In this document: positions 18,383 to 26,736 of the stretch, in pieces
Position numbering within the stretch: the first letter of the stretch is position 1
Layout of the letters: each line of letters starts with the position of its first letter
Source: Candidatus Baldrarchaeota archaeon
GTDB lineage: Archaea > Asgardarchaeota > Baldrarchaeia > Baldrarchaeales > DXJG01
Direction: 5' to 3'
NCBI GenBank assembly: GCA_030587435.1
Contig: JAUQZC010000136.1
Span: 1-59,806 of the forward strand
DNA: 59,806 nt
Program-made: the position numbers and the translations under genes
Notes under the pieces: model-generated
Database searches by the model: none
The model's input: only the letters and a program-made list of their open reading frames with translations
Told to the model about the DNA's origin: nothing

Positions 18383-19549
18383 TTATACTTGCTTCTTCTT
18401 TTCAAACTCCTTATAAACTTCCCTTTGAATAACGAATCTCTGAACTTCACTCGTTCCTCCACCTATCCTCATCAAACGAGAATCTCTCAAAAGCTTTTCA
18501 ACAGGCGTCTCTTTCGTATAACCAATCCCACCAAGTATTTGCAGAGCATCGTCACAAACTTGGAAAGCCATCTCTGTTGCAAACAATTTAGCCATTGAAG
18601 CTTCTTTAGTAGCTTTTAAACCCTTATCTATCATCCTAGCCGCTTTAAGAGCTAAAAGTCTGGCTGCCTCTATTTTTGTTGCCATATCTGCTATCCTAAA
18701 GCTAATGGCCTCAAACTTCCTAATTGGACGTTTGAACTGAACTCTCTCCATCGAATACTTTACAGCTATTTCAAAAGCCCCCCTAGCGTAACCTACAGCT
18801 TCACCTGCAATTGCAATTCTCTCAGTATCTAATTCGTCCATTAAAACTCTAAATCCGTTATTTAACCCACCCAGGATATTTTCCTCACCGATCCTATAGT
18901 CTTCAAGGGCGAAATGAGTATTCCTGACACCTCTCATACCCATCAGTTCAAAGTCCTTTATCACTTTAAAACCAGGCTTTTTAGTATCAATTATAAAAGC
19001 GGTCATGCCTTTTCTTGGATCTACGGTCGGATCTGTTATAGCGAAAAGCACTATGTAATCTGCAACACTACCATTAGTTATAAAGCGCTTCTCACCATTA
19101 ATAACCCATTCATCTCCATCTTTAACAGCTCGTGTCTCCATACGAGCAACATCTGACCCAGCATTGGGCTCAGTTATACCTATCGCGCCAATCTTCTCAC
19201 CCTTAATCAATGGGGTCAAATATTTACTCTTTTGTTCTTCCGTCCCATATCTATAAATGGGCATACCGCACAAGGTCACAGAAGACATACGTGACATATC
19301 TAGGCTTGGACAAACTGCTGAGATTTCTTCCGCCAAAATAACTTCATAGACGAATCCACGATTCGTTCCACCGTATTCCTCAGGGTACAATATACCTAGA
19401 AAACCATCTTCCCCAAGTTTTCTGATAATATCCCTCGGATAAATATTGTTTCTCTCTATTTCATCAGCTTTTGGCACAATCTCCCTTTGTACAAACTCTC
19501 TTACCTGCTCTCTAAACTCCAACTCTTCCTCAGAGAATAAAATACTCAT
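18383..19549 (-). CDS. acyl-CoA dehydrogenase
   Basis: A 388-residue FAD enzyme of the acyl-CoA dehydrogenase family. Visible parts are the N-terminal helical domain, ITEPNAGSDVA and WVINGEKRFITNG (FAD-binding beta domain), and the C-terminal LGGIGYTKETPVEKLLRD. The position of the usual catalytic glutamate (IYEGT) reads IGGGT, as in isovaleryl-CoA dehydrogenase. A glutamate in LDTERIAIAG (about residue 243) sits where that enzyme keeps its base, so it should be active on a branched or otherwise bulky acyl-CoA. Start ATG 19549 has GGGGGT six bases upstream; the frame opens earlier at TTG 19570. It is divergent from the thiolase-like operon at 19785. Confidence 0.85.
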   Translation of the reverse strand: MSILFSEEELEFREQVREFVQREIVPKADEIERNNIYPRDIIRKLGEDGFLGILYPEEYGGTNRGFVYEVILAEEISAVCPSLDMSRMSSVTLCGMPIYRYGTEEQKSKYLTPLIKGEKIGAIGITEPNAGSDVARMETRAVKDGDEWVINGEKRFITNGSVADYIVLFAITDPTVDPRKGMTAFIIDTKKPGFKVIKDFELMGMRGVRNTHFALEDYRIGEENILGGLNNGFRVLMDELDTERIAIAGEAVGYARGAFEIAVKYSMERVQFKRPIRKFEAISFRIADMATKIEAARLLALKAARMIDKGLKATKEASMAKLFATEMAFQVCDDALQILGGIGYTKETPVEKLLRDSRLMRIGGGTSEVQRFVIQREVYKEFEKKKQV

Positions 19550-19784
19550 ACTCTTAACCCCCAAATTCAAAGCACATTCAACCGATTAAAGAAAGTTAAC
19601 TAATAATATTTCAACACCCTAAATTTAACTTTTACTTAATTAAAGAAACAACTACAAACAGCCCTTCAATCTTTATATCAAAAACAAGAATTCACCGATC
19701 ATTTACTAGAAGAGAGTAAACATTATAAGTTTCTTTTCACATAAACGATAACAGCAATATTCATTTGAGAAGGGAGGATTTCAC

Positions 19785-20939
19785 TTGAGGAAAGTAGCAA
19801 TTATAGGTGTTGGAAGCACCGAGATTAGATCAACTACACCCGACGTTTCCTACAAAGAAATGATGTTTGAAGCAGCAACAAAAGCATATGAAGAAGCAGG
19901 AATAGATCCGCGAAAAGACGTAGACAGCTTCATAACGTCAGCAGAAGACTACTGGGAAGGATACAGCATATTCGACGAATTCGTCCCAGACCAGCTAGGC
20001 GCGGTATTAAAACCAGTATTTACAGTATCAGCAGACGGGCTCTTCGGAATAATAAACGCATACATGCAAATACGCACCGGACTAATCGACATAGCAGTCG
20101 TTGAAGCCCACAGCAAAGCATCAGACATGCTCACCTTCGAAGGCATAGTAGCATTCGCCCTAGACCCAATATACAACCGACCCTTAGGTGGACATCCCTT
20201 CTACATCGCCGGGCTCGAAATGATGAGATACCTCTGCGAAACAGATACAACTTTGGAAGAGTGCGCAATGGTAGTAGTAAAAAACAAGAAAAACGCTCTA
20301 GACAACCCGTATGCAGCTTTCGGCGCAAAAATAACCGTAGAAGACGTGTTAAACTCGGAACCAATGTTTCACCCACTAAAACGGCTAGAAATAAGCCCTC
20401 TGGCAGACGGAGCAATAGTAATGGTTCTAGCTGCAGAAGAAGTAGCAAAAAGGCTAACAGACACACCCATATGGGTTAAGGGAGTTGGATGGTGCTCTGA
20501 CACACCGCAACTAGAGTCAAGAGACTGGGGAAGAGCAATATACGCTGAAATATCAGCAAAAATGGCATACAAAATGGCAAAAATCACACAGCCACAAAAA
20601 GAAATAGACCTCGTAGAAATCGACGACAAATTTTCTTATAAAGAACTTCAACACATGGAAGCCTTAGGTCTCTGCGAGAGAGGAGAAGCAGGAATACTTC
20701 TAAGAGAAGGCGCAACTCAGAGAGATGGAGACCTACCAGTAAATCCATCTGGAGGCTCTCTAGGATGTGGCAACCTACTTGAAGCAGACGGATTAAAGAA
20801 AGCCATGGAACTAGTTTTACAGCTTAGAGGAGAAGCAGGGAAACGACAGGTTCCAGATGCAAAAACAGGTGTCGCACAGGTCTGGAGGGGAATCCCAACA
20901 GCTACAGGGGCCGTAGTTATCTTAAGTAGGGAGTATTAG
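19785..20939 (+). CDS. thiolase-fold protein lacking catalytic residues (subunit A)
   Basis: The fold and length (384 residues) match the thiolase at 17064-18224, and blocks such as VVKNKKNALDNPYA and LAEEVAKRLTDTP-type repeats align. The key residues do not: the nucleophile position reads VSADG in place of ACASS, the HDCF position is DDKF, and GHPVGATG is GCGNLLEADG. It therefore cannot do classical thiolase chemistry. TTG 19785 with GGGAGG seven bases before it is the start. It is the first of four tightly packed genes (two thiolase-like, two DUF35), and probably forms a heteromeric complex with its neighbours. Confidence 0.85.
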   Translation: MRKVAIIGVGSTEIRSTTPDVSYKEMMFEAATKAYEEAGIDPRKDVDSFITSAEDYWEGYSIFDEFVPDQLGAVLKPVFTVSADGLFGIINAYMQIRTGLIDIAVVEAHSKASDMLTFEGIVAFALDPIYNRPLGGHPFYIAGLEMMRYLCETDTTLEECAMVVVKNKKNALDNPYAAFGAKITVEDVLNSEPMFHPLKRLEISPLADGAIVMVLAAEEVAKRLTDTPIWVKGVGWCSDTPQLESRDWGRAIYAEISAKMAYKMAKITQPQKEIDLVEIDDKFSYKELQHMEALGLCERGEAGILLREGATQRDGDLPVNPSGGSLGCGNLLEADGLKKAMELVLQLRGEAGKRQVPDAKTGVAQVWRGIPTATGAVVILSREY

Positions 20940-20953
20940 GGGAGGTGTGTGAA

Positions 20954-22117
20954 ATGTTGATTAAGAAACGTGTTGCGGTTGTTGGTGCTGGAATGACCTT
21001 GTTTAGACGTAGAATGTTAGAAACAGGTAGAGAAATGTGCTGGGAAGCCGCCAAAATGGCATTAGATTCCGCTGGACTAACACTTAAAGACATAGATTGC
21101 GTCGTACTCGGAACAGCTCCCGACGCCTTCGACGGACAACACATGAAAGGCGAATATTTGCTTGACGGCGCCGGAGCATGGAGAAAACCCTACGTAAGAG
21201 TATATGTTGGTGGAGGAACAGGAGTATTTGTTCCAATAGCTGGATGGTGGCACGTCGCCTCAGGACTATTTGATACGTGTCTCGTAATAGGAGAAGAAAA
21301 AATGAGCCCATGCCATCCACATCCGCAATACGCCTTTTCAACAATATGGGATCCAATATTAACCAGACCACTCGAACCGAACCTAATTTGGATATTCGCA
21401 TTAGAAATGCACAGATACATGCATAAATACGGTATCAAAAAGGAAGATATAGCGCTCGTTGCAGTTAAAAACAAAAGAAACGCCTTAGACCATCCGTGTG
21501 CCCAAATACCTGCAAAAATAACCGTAGAAGACGTACTAAACTCGGAGGTACTGGTGTGGCCTGTTCAAAGACTTGACATAAGCCCAGTTTCAGACGGGGC
21601 TGCTGCAGTTGTCCTATGTTCGGAAGACGTAGCTAAGAAAGTTACAGATTCACCTGTCTGGATAGATGGAGTCGGATGGTGCCTCGACTCAACATATTGG
21701 ACAAACAGGGAACTCGCATATCCAAAATATGTTGAATATGCAGCTAGAATGGCATATAAAATGGCAGGAATTCACAACCCACCAAAAGAAATAGACGTAG
21801 CCGAAGTATATGATCCCTTCGACTATAAGGAATTACACCATATGGAAGGTCTTCAACTAGCCCGAAAAGGAGAAGCACCCAAACTAACCAAAGAAGGTGT
21901 CACCCAGAGAGATGGAGACTTGCCGATCAATCCATCAGGAGGCCTACTTGGCGTCGGAAACCCAATAGGAGCAGCTGGAATGATGAAAGTATGTGAAATC
22001 TTCTGGCAGCTCAGAGGAGAAGCAGGGAAACGACAAGTACCAGATGCTAGAACAGGACTAGCACAAGCATGGGGAGATCTAATGCAAGTAGGAACAGTAA
22101 TAATTATGAGATCATAA
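20954..22117 (+). CDS. thiolase-fold protein lacking catalytic residues (subunit B; aldolase-like)
   Basis: Second thiolase-like gene of the operon. The nucleophile position falls in GGGTGVF (no Cys), the histidine position reads EVYDPFDYKE and the C-terminal histidine motif is GVGNPIGAAG. A YDxF motif in place of HDxF is seen in Ltp2-type retro-aldolases, which also work with DUF35 partners; that gives a hint of C-C lyase activity but is inference. GGAGGT at 20941-20946 abuts a GTG (20945) but is seven bases from ATG 20954, which I take as the start. It lies 14 bases after subunit A. Confidence 0.85.
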   Translation: MLIKKRVAVVGAGMTLFRRRMLETGREMCWEAAKMALDSAGLTLKDIDCVVLGTAPDAFDGQHMKGEYLLDGAGAWRKPYVRVYVGGGTGVFVPIAGWWHVASGLFDTCLVIGEEKMSPCHPHPQYAFSTIWDPILTRPLEPNLIWIFALEMHRYMHKYGIKKEDIALVAVKNKRNALDHPCAQIPAKITVEDVLNSEVLVWPVQRLDISPVSDGAAAVVLCSEDVAKKVTDSPVWIDGVGWCLDSTYWTNRELAYPKYVEYAARMAYKMAGIHNPPKEIDVAEVYDPFDYKELHHMEGLQLARKGEAPKLTKEGVTQRDGDLPINPSGGLLGVGNPIGAAGMMKVCEIFWQLRGEAGKRQVPDARTGLAQAWGDLMQVGTVIIMRS

Positions 22118-22131
22118 AGGAGGGAGAAAAG

Positions 22132-22662
22132 GTGAGTGAGAAAATTAAGGAATATCCCGGTCATGCCCTCAAGGCCGAGGACTTTAAGGAAGGCAAAGTA
22201 TTAACTACTAAGTGGCGTCCAAACGCTAAATATGCTTGGAGCGCTGGAATCGCTGTAAGCAGATTTTTAAAAGAACTGAAAAACGGTAAAATCATTGCAA
22301 GGAAATGTAATAAATGTGGTAGAATAATGGTTCCGCCGAGAATGTTCTGCGAATGGTGCTTCAAGCCGACAGATGAATGGGTTTACGTCAAAGACACGGG
22401 AAGAATCGTAACATATTCTATCAGCTACATTTCCGCTGAGAGAGGGAGACTTGAAAAACCGATGGTCGTAGCAGTTATAGCAATTGACGGAGCATCCGAG
22501 AACATGGGCATCCTCCATAAAGTTGAAGGCGTTGACATAGAAGAAGCAAAAGCAGGAAAACTTTTCGGAATGCGTGTCAAAGCTGTTTGGAAACCACCAG
22601 AAGAACGAGAAGGAGCAATTACAGACATAATGTACTTTAAACCCTTAGAAGGGGAGGGATGA
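22132..22662 (+). CDS. DUF35 OB-fold/zinc-ribbon protein
   Basis: The protein has 177 residues: about 55 N-terminal residues ahead of a zinc ribbon (CNKCG and CEWCF, spaced as in DUF35) and an OB-fold with YSISYISAERGRLEKP. The frame opens at 22069 inside the previous gene, but GTG 22132 follows GGAGGG at a good distance and starts VSEKIKEYPGH, so it is the better start. It is third in the four-gene operon and probably binds CoA or channels intermediates for the thiolase-like subunits. A related gene follows directly. Confidence 0.85.
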   Translation: MSEKIKEYPGHALKAEDFKEGKVLTTKWRPNAKYAWSAGIAVSRFLKELKNGKIIARKCNKCGRIMVPPRMFCEWCFKPTDEWVYVKDTGRIVTYSISYISAERGRLEKPMVVAVIAIDGASENMGILHKVEGVDIEEAKAGKLFGMRVKAVWKPPEEREGAITDIMYFKPLEGEG

Positions 22663-22664
22663 AC

Positions 22665-23138
22665 ATGTCTATTGAAAAAATTAGAGATCCACGTGATATA
22701 AAACATCGATTTGGAGATATGGAAGCAGACTACATCTACACGCTGGGCGTCGCAGGAGAAAGATTCTTCAGAGAAATCAAAGAAAACGCTAAAATCTTCG
22801 GAACAAAATGCACAAAATGTAACATCATATATGTTCCACCGAGAATGTACTGTGAAAGATGCTTCGAAGAGCTCAAGGATTGGATAGAAGTAGGTAGCAA
22901 AGGAACAGTACATACCTTTACCATAGCATATGTTGATGAAAACGGAAACCGGCTAGAAAAACCTGAAATATGGGCCTTCATAAAAATACACGGCACAGAA
23001 GGAGGCTTCATACATAAATTAGGTGAAGTTGATATTGAAGATGTTTGTATTGGCATGGAAGTTGAAGCAGTATTCAAAGAAAAAGAGCAGCGAACAGGAT
23101 CCATAACAGACATACTATACTTCAAACCAGTAAAATAA
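22665..23138 (+). CDS. DUF35 OB-fold/zinc-ribbon protein
   Basis: A paralogue of the preceding gene: zinc ribbon CTKCN and CERCF, then an OB-fold ending TGSITDILYFKPVK, which closely matches the end of the upstream protein. GGGGAGGG abuts the first ATG (22659, in a 4-base overlap) and is about seven bases from ATG 22665, which I prefer. Two thiolase-like and two DUF35 subunits in order suggest an alpha2beta2-type assembly in which each thiolase-like protein has its own DUF35. Confidence 0.85.
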   Translation: MSIEKIRDPRDIKHRFGDMEADYIYTLGVAGERFFREIKENAKIFGTKCTKCNIIYVPPRMYCERCFEELKDWIEVGSKGTVHTFTIAYVDENGNRLEKPEIWAFIKIHGTEGGFIHKLGEVDIEDVCIGMEVEAVFKEKEQRTGSITDILYFKPVK

Positions 23139-23451
23139 CAATAAACCTAACCTCTTTATTTTACGATGCTTAAAACCTGTCACTTCAGCTTTTACCAAAC
23201 AAAAAGTAAAACCATAAGTTAAACCACCTAGATATCAACAAATACTATACATAGCATGTCCTCCAATAATTCCGGAGAGATGTACACCCCATAACAATTG
23301 TCTTATAACATGCCACAACATTTGCTAAATACTTGAGTAACCGTGGTTCTGGACTGCATGTGCAGTAGGGTGGTTCTTTTACCGTATATATCGAGATTGG
23401 TTAGACTAACGACACACCTCCAATATTTTTTACTTTTTTAAGTGATGTAGG
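23139..23451. other. intergenic stretch, nothing recognised
   Basis: AT-rich sequence with no frame of note. It contains scattered short stems, and a GT-rich patch at about 23339-23400, but I could not fold it into a tRNA or known riboswitch. Confidence 0.3.
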
Positions 23452-23799
23452 ATGTCGGAAAAATCTGATTTAAAACTTGACTTTGATTTGGAACTTTCCT
23501 ACATAAAATCGATAAAAATGCAGAAGCCTCTATACAAGTTTCTAGGTACCGTAACCTGTTTAGTTGCAATTACATTAATCTACTTAAACTTAACATATAT
23601 TCGCTATACAAATCCATTCTTAAGTGATTTCCTCGTCGGTCTTCCAATATGTTTACTTGCGTCAGGAATAGGCGTACTGCTCATATATAATGAAGACTAT
23701 GAGCTACCTAGATTGTTTGCCTTAGCAAAGAGAAGGATAGAGGTCACGGAAGAAGACATGGAAAACTGTAAAAAAGCTTGGCAGTTCATGCGTAGGTGA
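23452..23799 (+). CDS. small two-helix membrane protein
   Basis: The 115 residues have two hydrophobic helices (about residues 28-50 and 60-80) and a charged cytosolic tail (AKRRIEVTEEDMENCKKAWQ). I do not recognise the family. The next stretch of coding sequence, 23808-24054, has the same two-helix-plus-charged-tail layout and may be a paralogue. Confidence 0.6.
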   Translation: MSEKSDLKLDFDLELSYIKSIKMQKPLYKFLGTVTCLVAITLIYLNLTYIRYTNPFLSDFLVGLPICLLASGIGVLLIYNEDYELPRLFALAKRRIEVTEEDMENCKKAWQFMRR

Positions 23800-23807
23800 G
23801 CTCTACC

Positions 23808-24054
23808 ATGTTTATATGTTTTCCCATTCATTTTATCACTAATAGACATAGCTTTATGTTCTTACCTACCAAAAGGTGTTCCTCGCGCAGCAATAGGTGC
23901 GTTACTTGGCTTTTTATATCTCCCAACACTATTAATACTTTCAGCAATAATCTCCAAAATCGCCGAAGAAAAATATAGAGTATCTAAGATTACAGATGCG
24001 GCCTTTGAAGAATATAAGCATCTAAAGAACATTCTTAAGGAGAAAAGAAAATAG
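23808..24054 (+). pseudogene. frameshifted two-helix membrane protein
   Basis: A good reading frame (…LSLIDIALCSYLPKGVPRAA… to EEYKHLKNILKEKRK, TAG 24052-24054) has no start codon of its own and lies in the same frame as the preceding gene, after its TGA. ATG 23808 is in another frame. Removing one base from the TTTTCCC run at about 23819-23825 would join MFICF to PFILSLID and give an 82-residue two-helix protein. I therefore read a one-base frameshift: a mutation, a sequencing error in a homopolymer, or a programmed slip. Confidence 0.55.
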
Positions 24055-24149
24055 AAAATTATACTTTAACTTTTCCTTCAAATCCGCCAATGATGTTACC
24101 GCGCAAATTATTAATGATTTGTTACATAGGTTTGGAGCTTATAAATCAC

Positions 24150-24400
24150 TGCAAGAAAACTCCCTACTTTAGCGGGGAGATGAATTGCGGTTAAACTTAA
24201 ATATTTCAGCGCCCACTTTAAAACTGGGATGTTCCTGATCAGCTCGACACTAAACCTGAAATTAAGAGCCTACCCTCATGCCTCTCGTTAAGGCATGGAA
24301 GTGGCGGAGCTGTGAGCCCCGTAAACTAGCATATGAGGCTGGAGGCGAAAAGCTTCAGCTAAACGCCGGAAGCTCCCGACTGAAGTCGGAAGCAGTTCAC
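24150..24400 (+). ncRNA. orphan IS605/TnpB-type omega RNA / right-end remnant
   Basis: A run of strong hairpins with almost no coding character: CTCCC-CTTTAG-GGGGAG (24160-24179) followed by ATGAATTGCGG, CATGCCT/AGGCATG (24277-24297), a GC-rich stem near 24303-24322, GCTGGAG/CTTCAGC (24338-24359), and a terminal stem GCT-CCGAC-TGAA-GTCGG-AGC (24372-24393) then AGTTCAC (24394-24400). The first hairpin with a stop codon in its loop, and the last hairpin followed by GTTCAC, are how the 3' ends of archaeal tnpB genes and their omega RNAs look. No tnpB gene is present upstream, so this is a solo RNA/right-end remnant or a non-autonomous copy. Assignment is by pattern, not by search. Confidence 0.6.
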
Positions 24401-24424
24401 GTAGTTGGTTATAGGTGATATAGA

Positions 24425-24925
24425 ATGGGCGATATGGCTCTTATGTTTCCCTTTATATTTCTCTTTTTCCCTGTTTGCACTTGTGTTCATCGATTAACTA
24501 TTGGTAAAAAGGATGTTGCTGAGGTTTTTAAGAAATATTATGGTAAGGTATTTTATGTTTCAGGAATATTTGTAGCGGTATTGTCACTGATATTAATATT
24601 TGCTTTCAACATTGTTTTCGTGGTCAACCCATTTTTGTTCATGTTTTCCGGCTTAACTTTAACTGTTCCACTTCTTGTGACATTTCTTTTTAGAAGAAAG
24701 GAAATTATGGGGAAAAACTTTTTGCTGTTTCTATTAACGTCGATGTACACTTTGGGGACAATTACTATGCCTATACTTTCCTTGGGCTCCTCAATACTCG
24801 TTCATAGACAAATAAACATAATAATTTCAATATATTATGTAGTTTCAATCTATGTTCTAACTCCACTAATGCTTATTACCTACAAGTCTTTGACAATTCT
24901 AAGAGGAGCTACAACGACCAGTTAA
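24425..24925 (+). CDS. four-helix membrane protein, unknown
   Basis: A 166-residue protein with about four or five transmembrane helices and a short charged loop (TIGKKDVAEVFKKYYGK). GGTGAT lies five bases before ATG. It starts 25 bases after the putative element end, so the element remnant sits in its 5' region. No family is recognised. Confidence 0.55.
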   Translation: MGDMALMFPFIFLFFPVCTCVHRLTIGKKDVAEVFKKYYGKVFYVSGIFVAVLSLILIFAFNIVFVVNPFLFMFSGLTLTVPLLVTFLFRRKEIMGKNFLLFLLTSMYTLGTITMPILSLGSSILVHRQINIIISIYYVVSIYVLTPLMLITYKSLTILRGATTTS

Positions 24926-24998
24926 ATAAATCACACTTCTTTTTATAGCTATCTTAGCCATATATTACTAATTATATGGATATCTTATTTATGGGTCA

Positions 24999-25202
24999 GT
25001 GCACTTTGATATTGACGAATTTTTAGCGAGGATGAGAGACGAGGGAAGCTGGGAGAAGGGAGCAATAACCGGAAAAACCCTTGGTATCGGAATTCTACTC
25101 TTCCTTATCGTTACATGTTTCCCTCTATTTTATGTCGAAGCTTGGCCAAGTAAATTTGTGAGTAAGATTTATTATATACTTCTCTTTTGTACTTTAGGCT
25201 AG
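24999..25202 (+). CDS. N-terminal part of a membrane protein ended by an in-frame TAG
   Basis: The GTG-initiated 67-residue frame has one full hydrophobic helix and then a second that runs straight up to TAG 25200-25202 (…YYILLFCTLG). The next gene begins in the same frame with the very next codon and starts with VIGLVYIPF, which completes that second helix. The two look like one 318-residue protein split by a stop: a nonsense mutation, read-through, or two coupled genes. Confidence 0.45.
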   Translation: MHFDIDEFLARMRDEGSWEKGAITGKTLGIGILLFLIVTCFPLFYVEAWPSKFVSKIYYILLFCTLG

Positions 25203-25955
25203 GTGATTGGTTTGGTGTACATTCCTTTTAAAGATGTATTTTATAGTAGGAGAAACACTATTATATTTTTGTTAGTGTTTAACGTTCTTGGTATCTTATG
25301 GGGGGCCTCTGGATACGGTGAACCGATATTAACGTACATATCTCTACTTTCATTTGTCCCAGTTGTTTTACTTTTTCTCCAGATAGAAAATTTAAGTTTA
25401 ATGAAGAAAAAGGGGTTTTTCCCGGCTGAGAATGAATTTCTAAGTTATGCAAAAGGTCTTTCAACAGCGCACACCATACTGGGAGCTTTAGCAAGTCTTC
25501 CATGGACAGTTTTCTGGGCATGGTATGTAAAGACATACTCGGACACATATCCTATTCCACATGTTCCTTTAATTTCTCAAATATTCCTTGTTGTAGTAGT
25601 TATCACTATATGCTACTGGACCATGACTTTCCTTACATATGTATCTACATATATGGTTGATCCTGAACTTTCAATTATATTTCAATCTAAAAAAACCATT
25701 AACTCAGCGTCTCTTGAATGGAAACATGTTAAATACTCTTTGCTGCTCATAGCGATTCCATTTACATACAGTATCTTGGTGGTTATTGCCCCATTAATGT
25801 ATGTTTTGGATGTTTTGGTTGGTAAAGAATATTTCCCATATCCAGATCTGCTTTTAAACATCATCGCCATGTATCTCATTGTTTTTTCAACTGTTTCTGG
25901 GAAACTTTTAATGCATAAAGGTGAAAAACGTGTAGCAAATATTATTGGAGGTTAA
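25203..25955 (+). CDS. polytopic membrane protein (continuation after TAG)
   Basis: The 250-residue frame begins with GTG directly after the TAG of the previous gene and contains six or seven hydrophobic helices, ending with a basic tail (MHKGEKRVANIIGG). There is no ribosome-binding site for its GTG other than sequence inside the preceding frame, which supports a single interrupted gene. Function unknown; its two neighbours upstream are also small membrane proteins. Confidence 0.5.
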   Translation: MIGLVYIPFKDVFYSRRNTIIFLLVFNVLGILWGASGYGEPILTYISLLSFVPVVLLFLQIENLSLMKKKGFFPAENEFLSYAKGLSTAHTILGALASLPWTVFWAWYVKTYSDTYPIPHVPLISQIFLVVVVITICYWTMTFLTYVSTYMVDPELSIIFQSKKTINSASLEWKHVKYSLLLIAIPFTYSILVVIAPLMYVLDVLVGKEYFPYPDLLLNIIAMYLIVFSTVSGKLLMHKGEKRVANIIGG

Positions 25956-26191
25956 CACCATTTCATCAATGCTATAACATTGAAGTTGATGATTTCAACT
26001 CTAAGTTTTACCACATGAAGTGAAACATATAGCAAAATTGCTCGGAGACGATGTATTGTTTATTCATGTCCTTTTTATCTATTCAATCGTTGAACAATAT
26101 TAAGTATACATGAACAAGTACGGTGATTTCAAGGAATGATCACAGCGGAATCTACGGTTTAGCAATGCTTATGGGGCGATTTCATTATGAT

Positions 26192-26680
26192 CTAAGAAAT
26201 TGATTTTATCAACTGATATTCTAGGTTATTTTCTCTGCCAAATTCTATGAGGTTTCGATCACACGTATATAGTGTCATTTTAGTTTTCCTCCAGAAGACA
26301 GCTAGAACTGCATCGATGAACTCTAGCCACATGGTTTCTTTTGGGCCTCTTCTCTGGAAAAGATCCGGTCTTTCTATGATTAAAAATAATGCTTCCATTA
26401 GATTTTCACTAGTAGTGGGCTGATTTTTTAGCTTTATATTGTATTTTTCAAAACTTCCAGCAGTTAAGAAAGTTAGTATTTCTAAAAGTTTTTCCAGTCC
26501 CTTTTGCGGTTTTTTACCATACTCAGAGAACTCTCTATAAACTATTATGAAAAGTTCAAGCAATTGTATTGACAAAACTACTACATTTCTTCCTTCCAAA
26601 TTTTCGATTATGTAGTCGTGGTACTTTGAATCTTCAAAAATGAGCCCCCACAACCCTGTTGTATCAACTAATGCCTGCAA
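26192..26680 (-). CDS. PIN-domain protein, probable toxin
   Basis: From TTG 26680 the product (163 residues) starts LQALVDTTGLWGLIF, a PIN first strand with its aspartate. The central acidic site is in EFIDAVLAVFW and the last in YTCDRNLIEF. GGAGG lies nine bases before this TTG, while the frame extends unused to 26755. An AbrB-type gene is divergently oriented 57 bases away. The N-terminus would otherwise carry a hydrophobic extension that overlaps the partner's promoter. Confidence 0.6.
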   Translation of the reverse strand: MQALVDTTGLWGLIFEDSKYHDYIIENLEGRNVVVLSIQLLELFIIVYREFSEYGKKPQKGLEKLLEILTFLTAGSFEKYNIKLKNQPTTSENLMEALFLIIERPDLFQRRGPKETMWLEFIDAVLAVFWRKTKMTLYTCDRNLIEFGRENNLEYQLIKSIS

Positions 26681-26736
26681 GCGTGATAGCCTCCAGCTAA
26701 TTGTAAAACTTATATAGAATTGTATAATTAAATATA

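Noticed and set aside
20131..20466. Long minus-strand frame opposite the thiolase-like gene
   Set aside because: Arginine/leucine-rich composition typical of antisense to a coding region; the plus-strand gene is clearly real.
23797..23799. TGA read as selenocysteine
   Set aside because: No SECIS-like structure seen, and the following frame is better explained as a separate frameshifted gene.
25200..25202. TAG read as pyrrolysine as a firm call
   Set aside because: Other genes in the window stop at TAG and no pyl gene is visible, so only kept as a low-level possibility.
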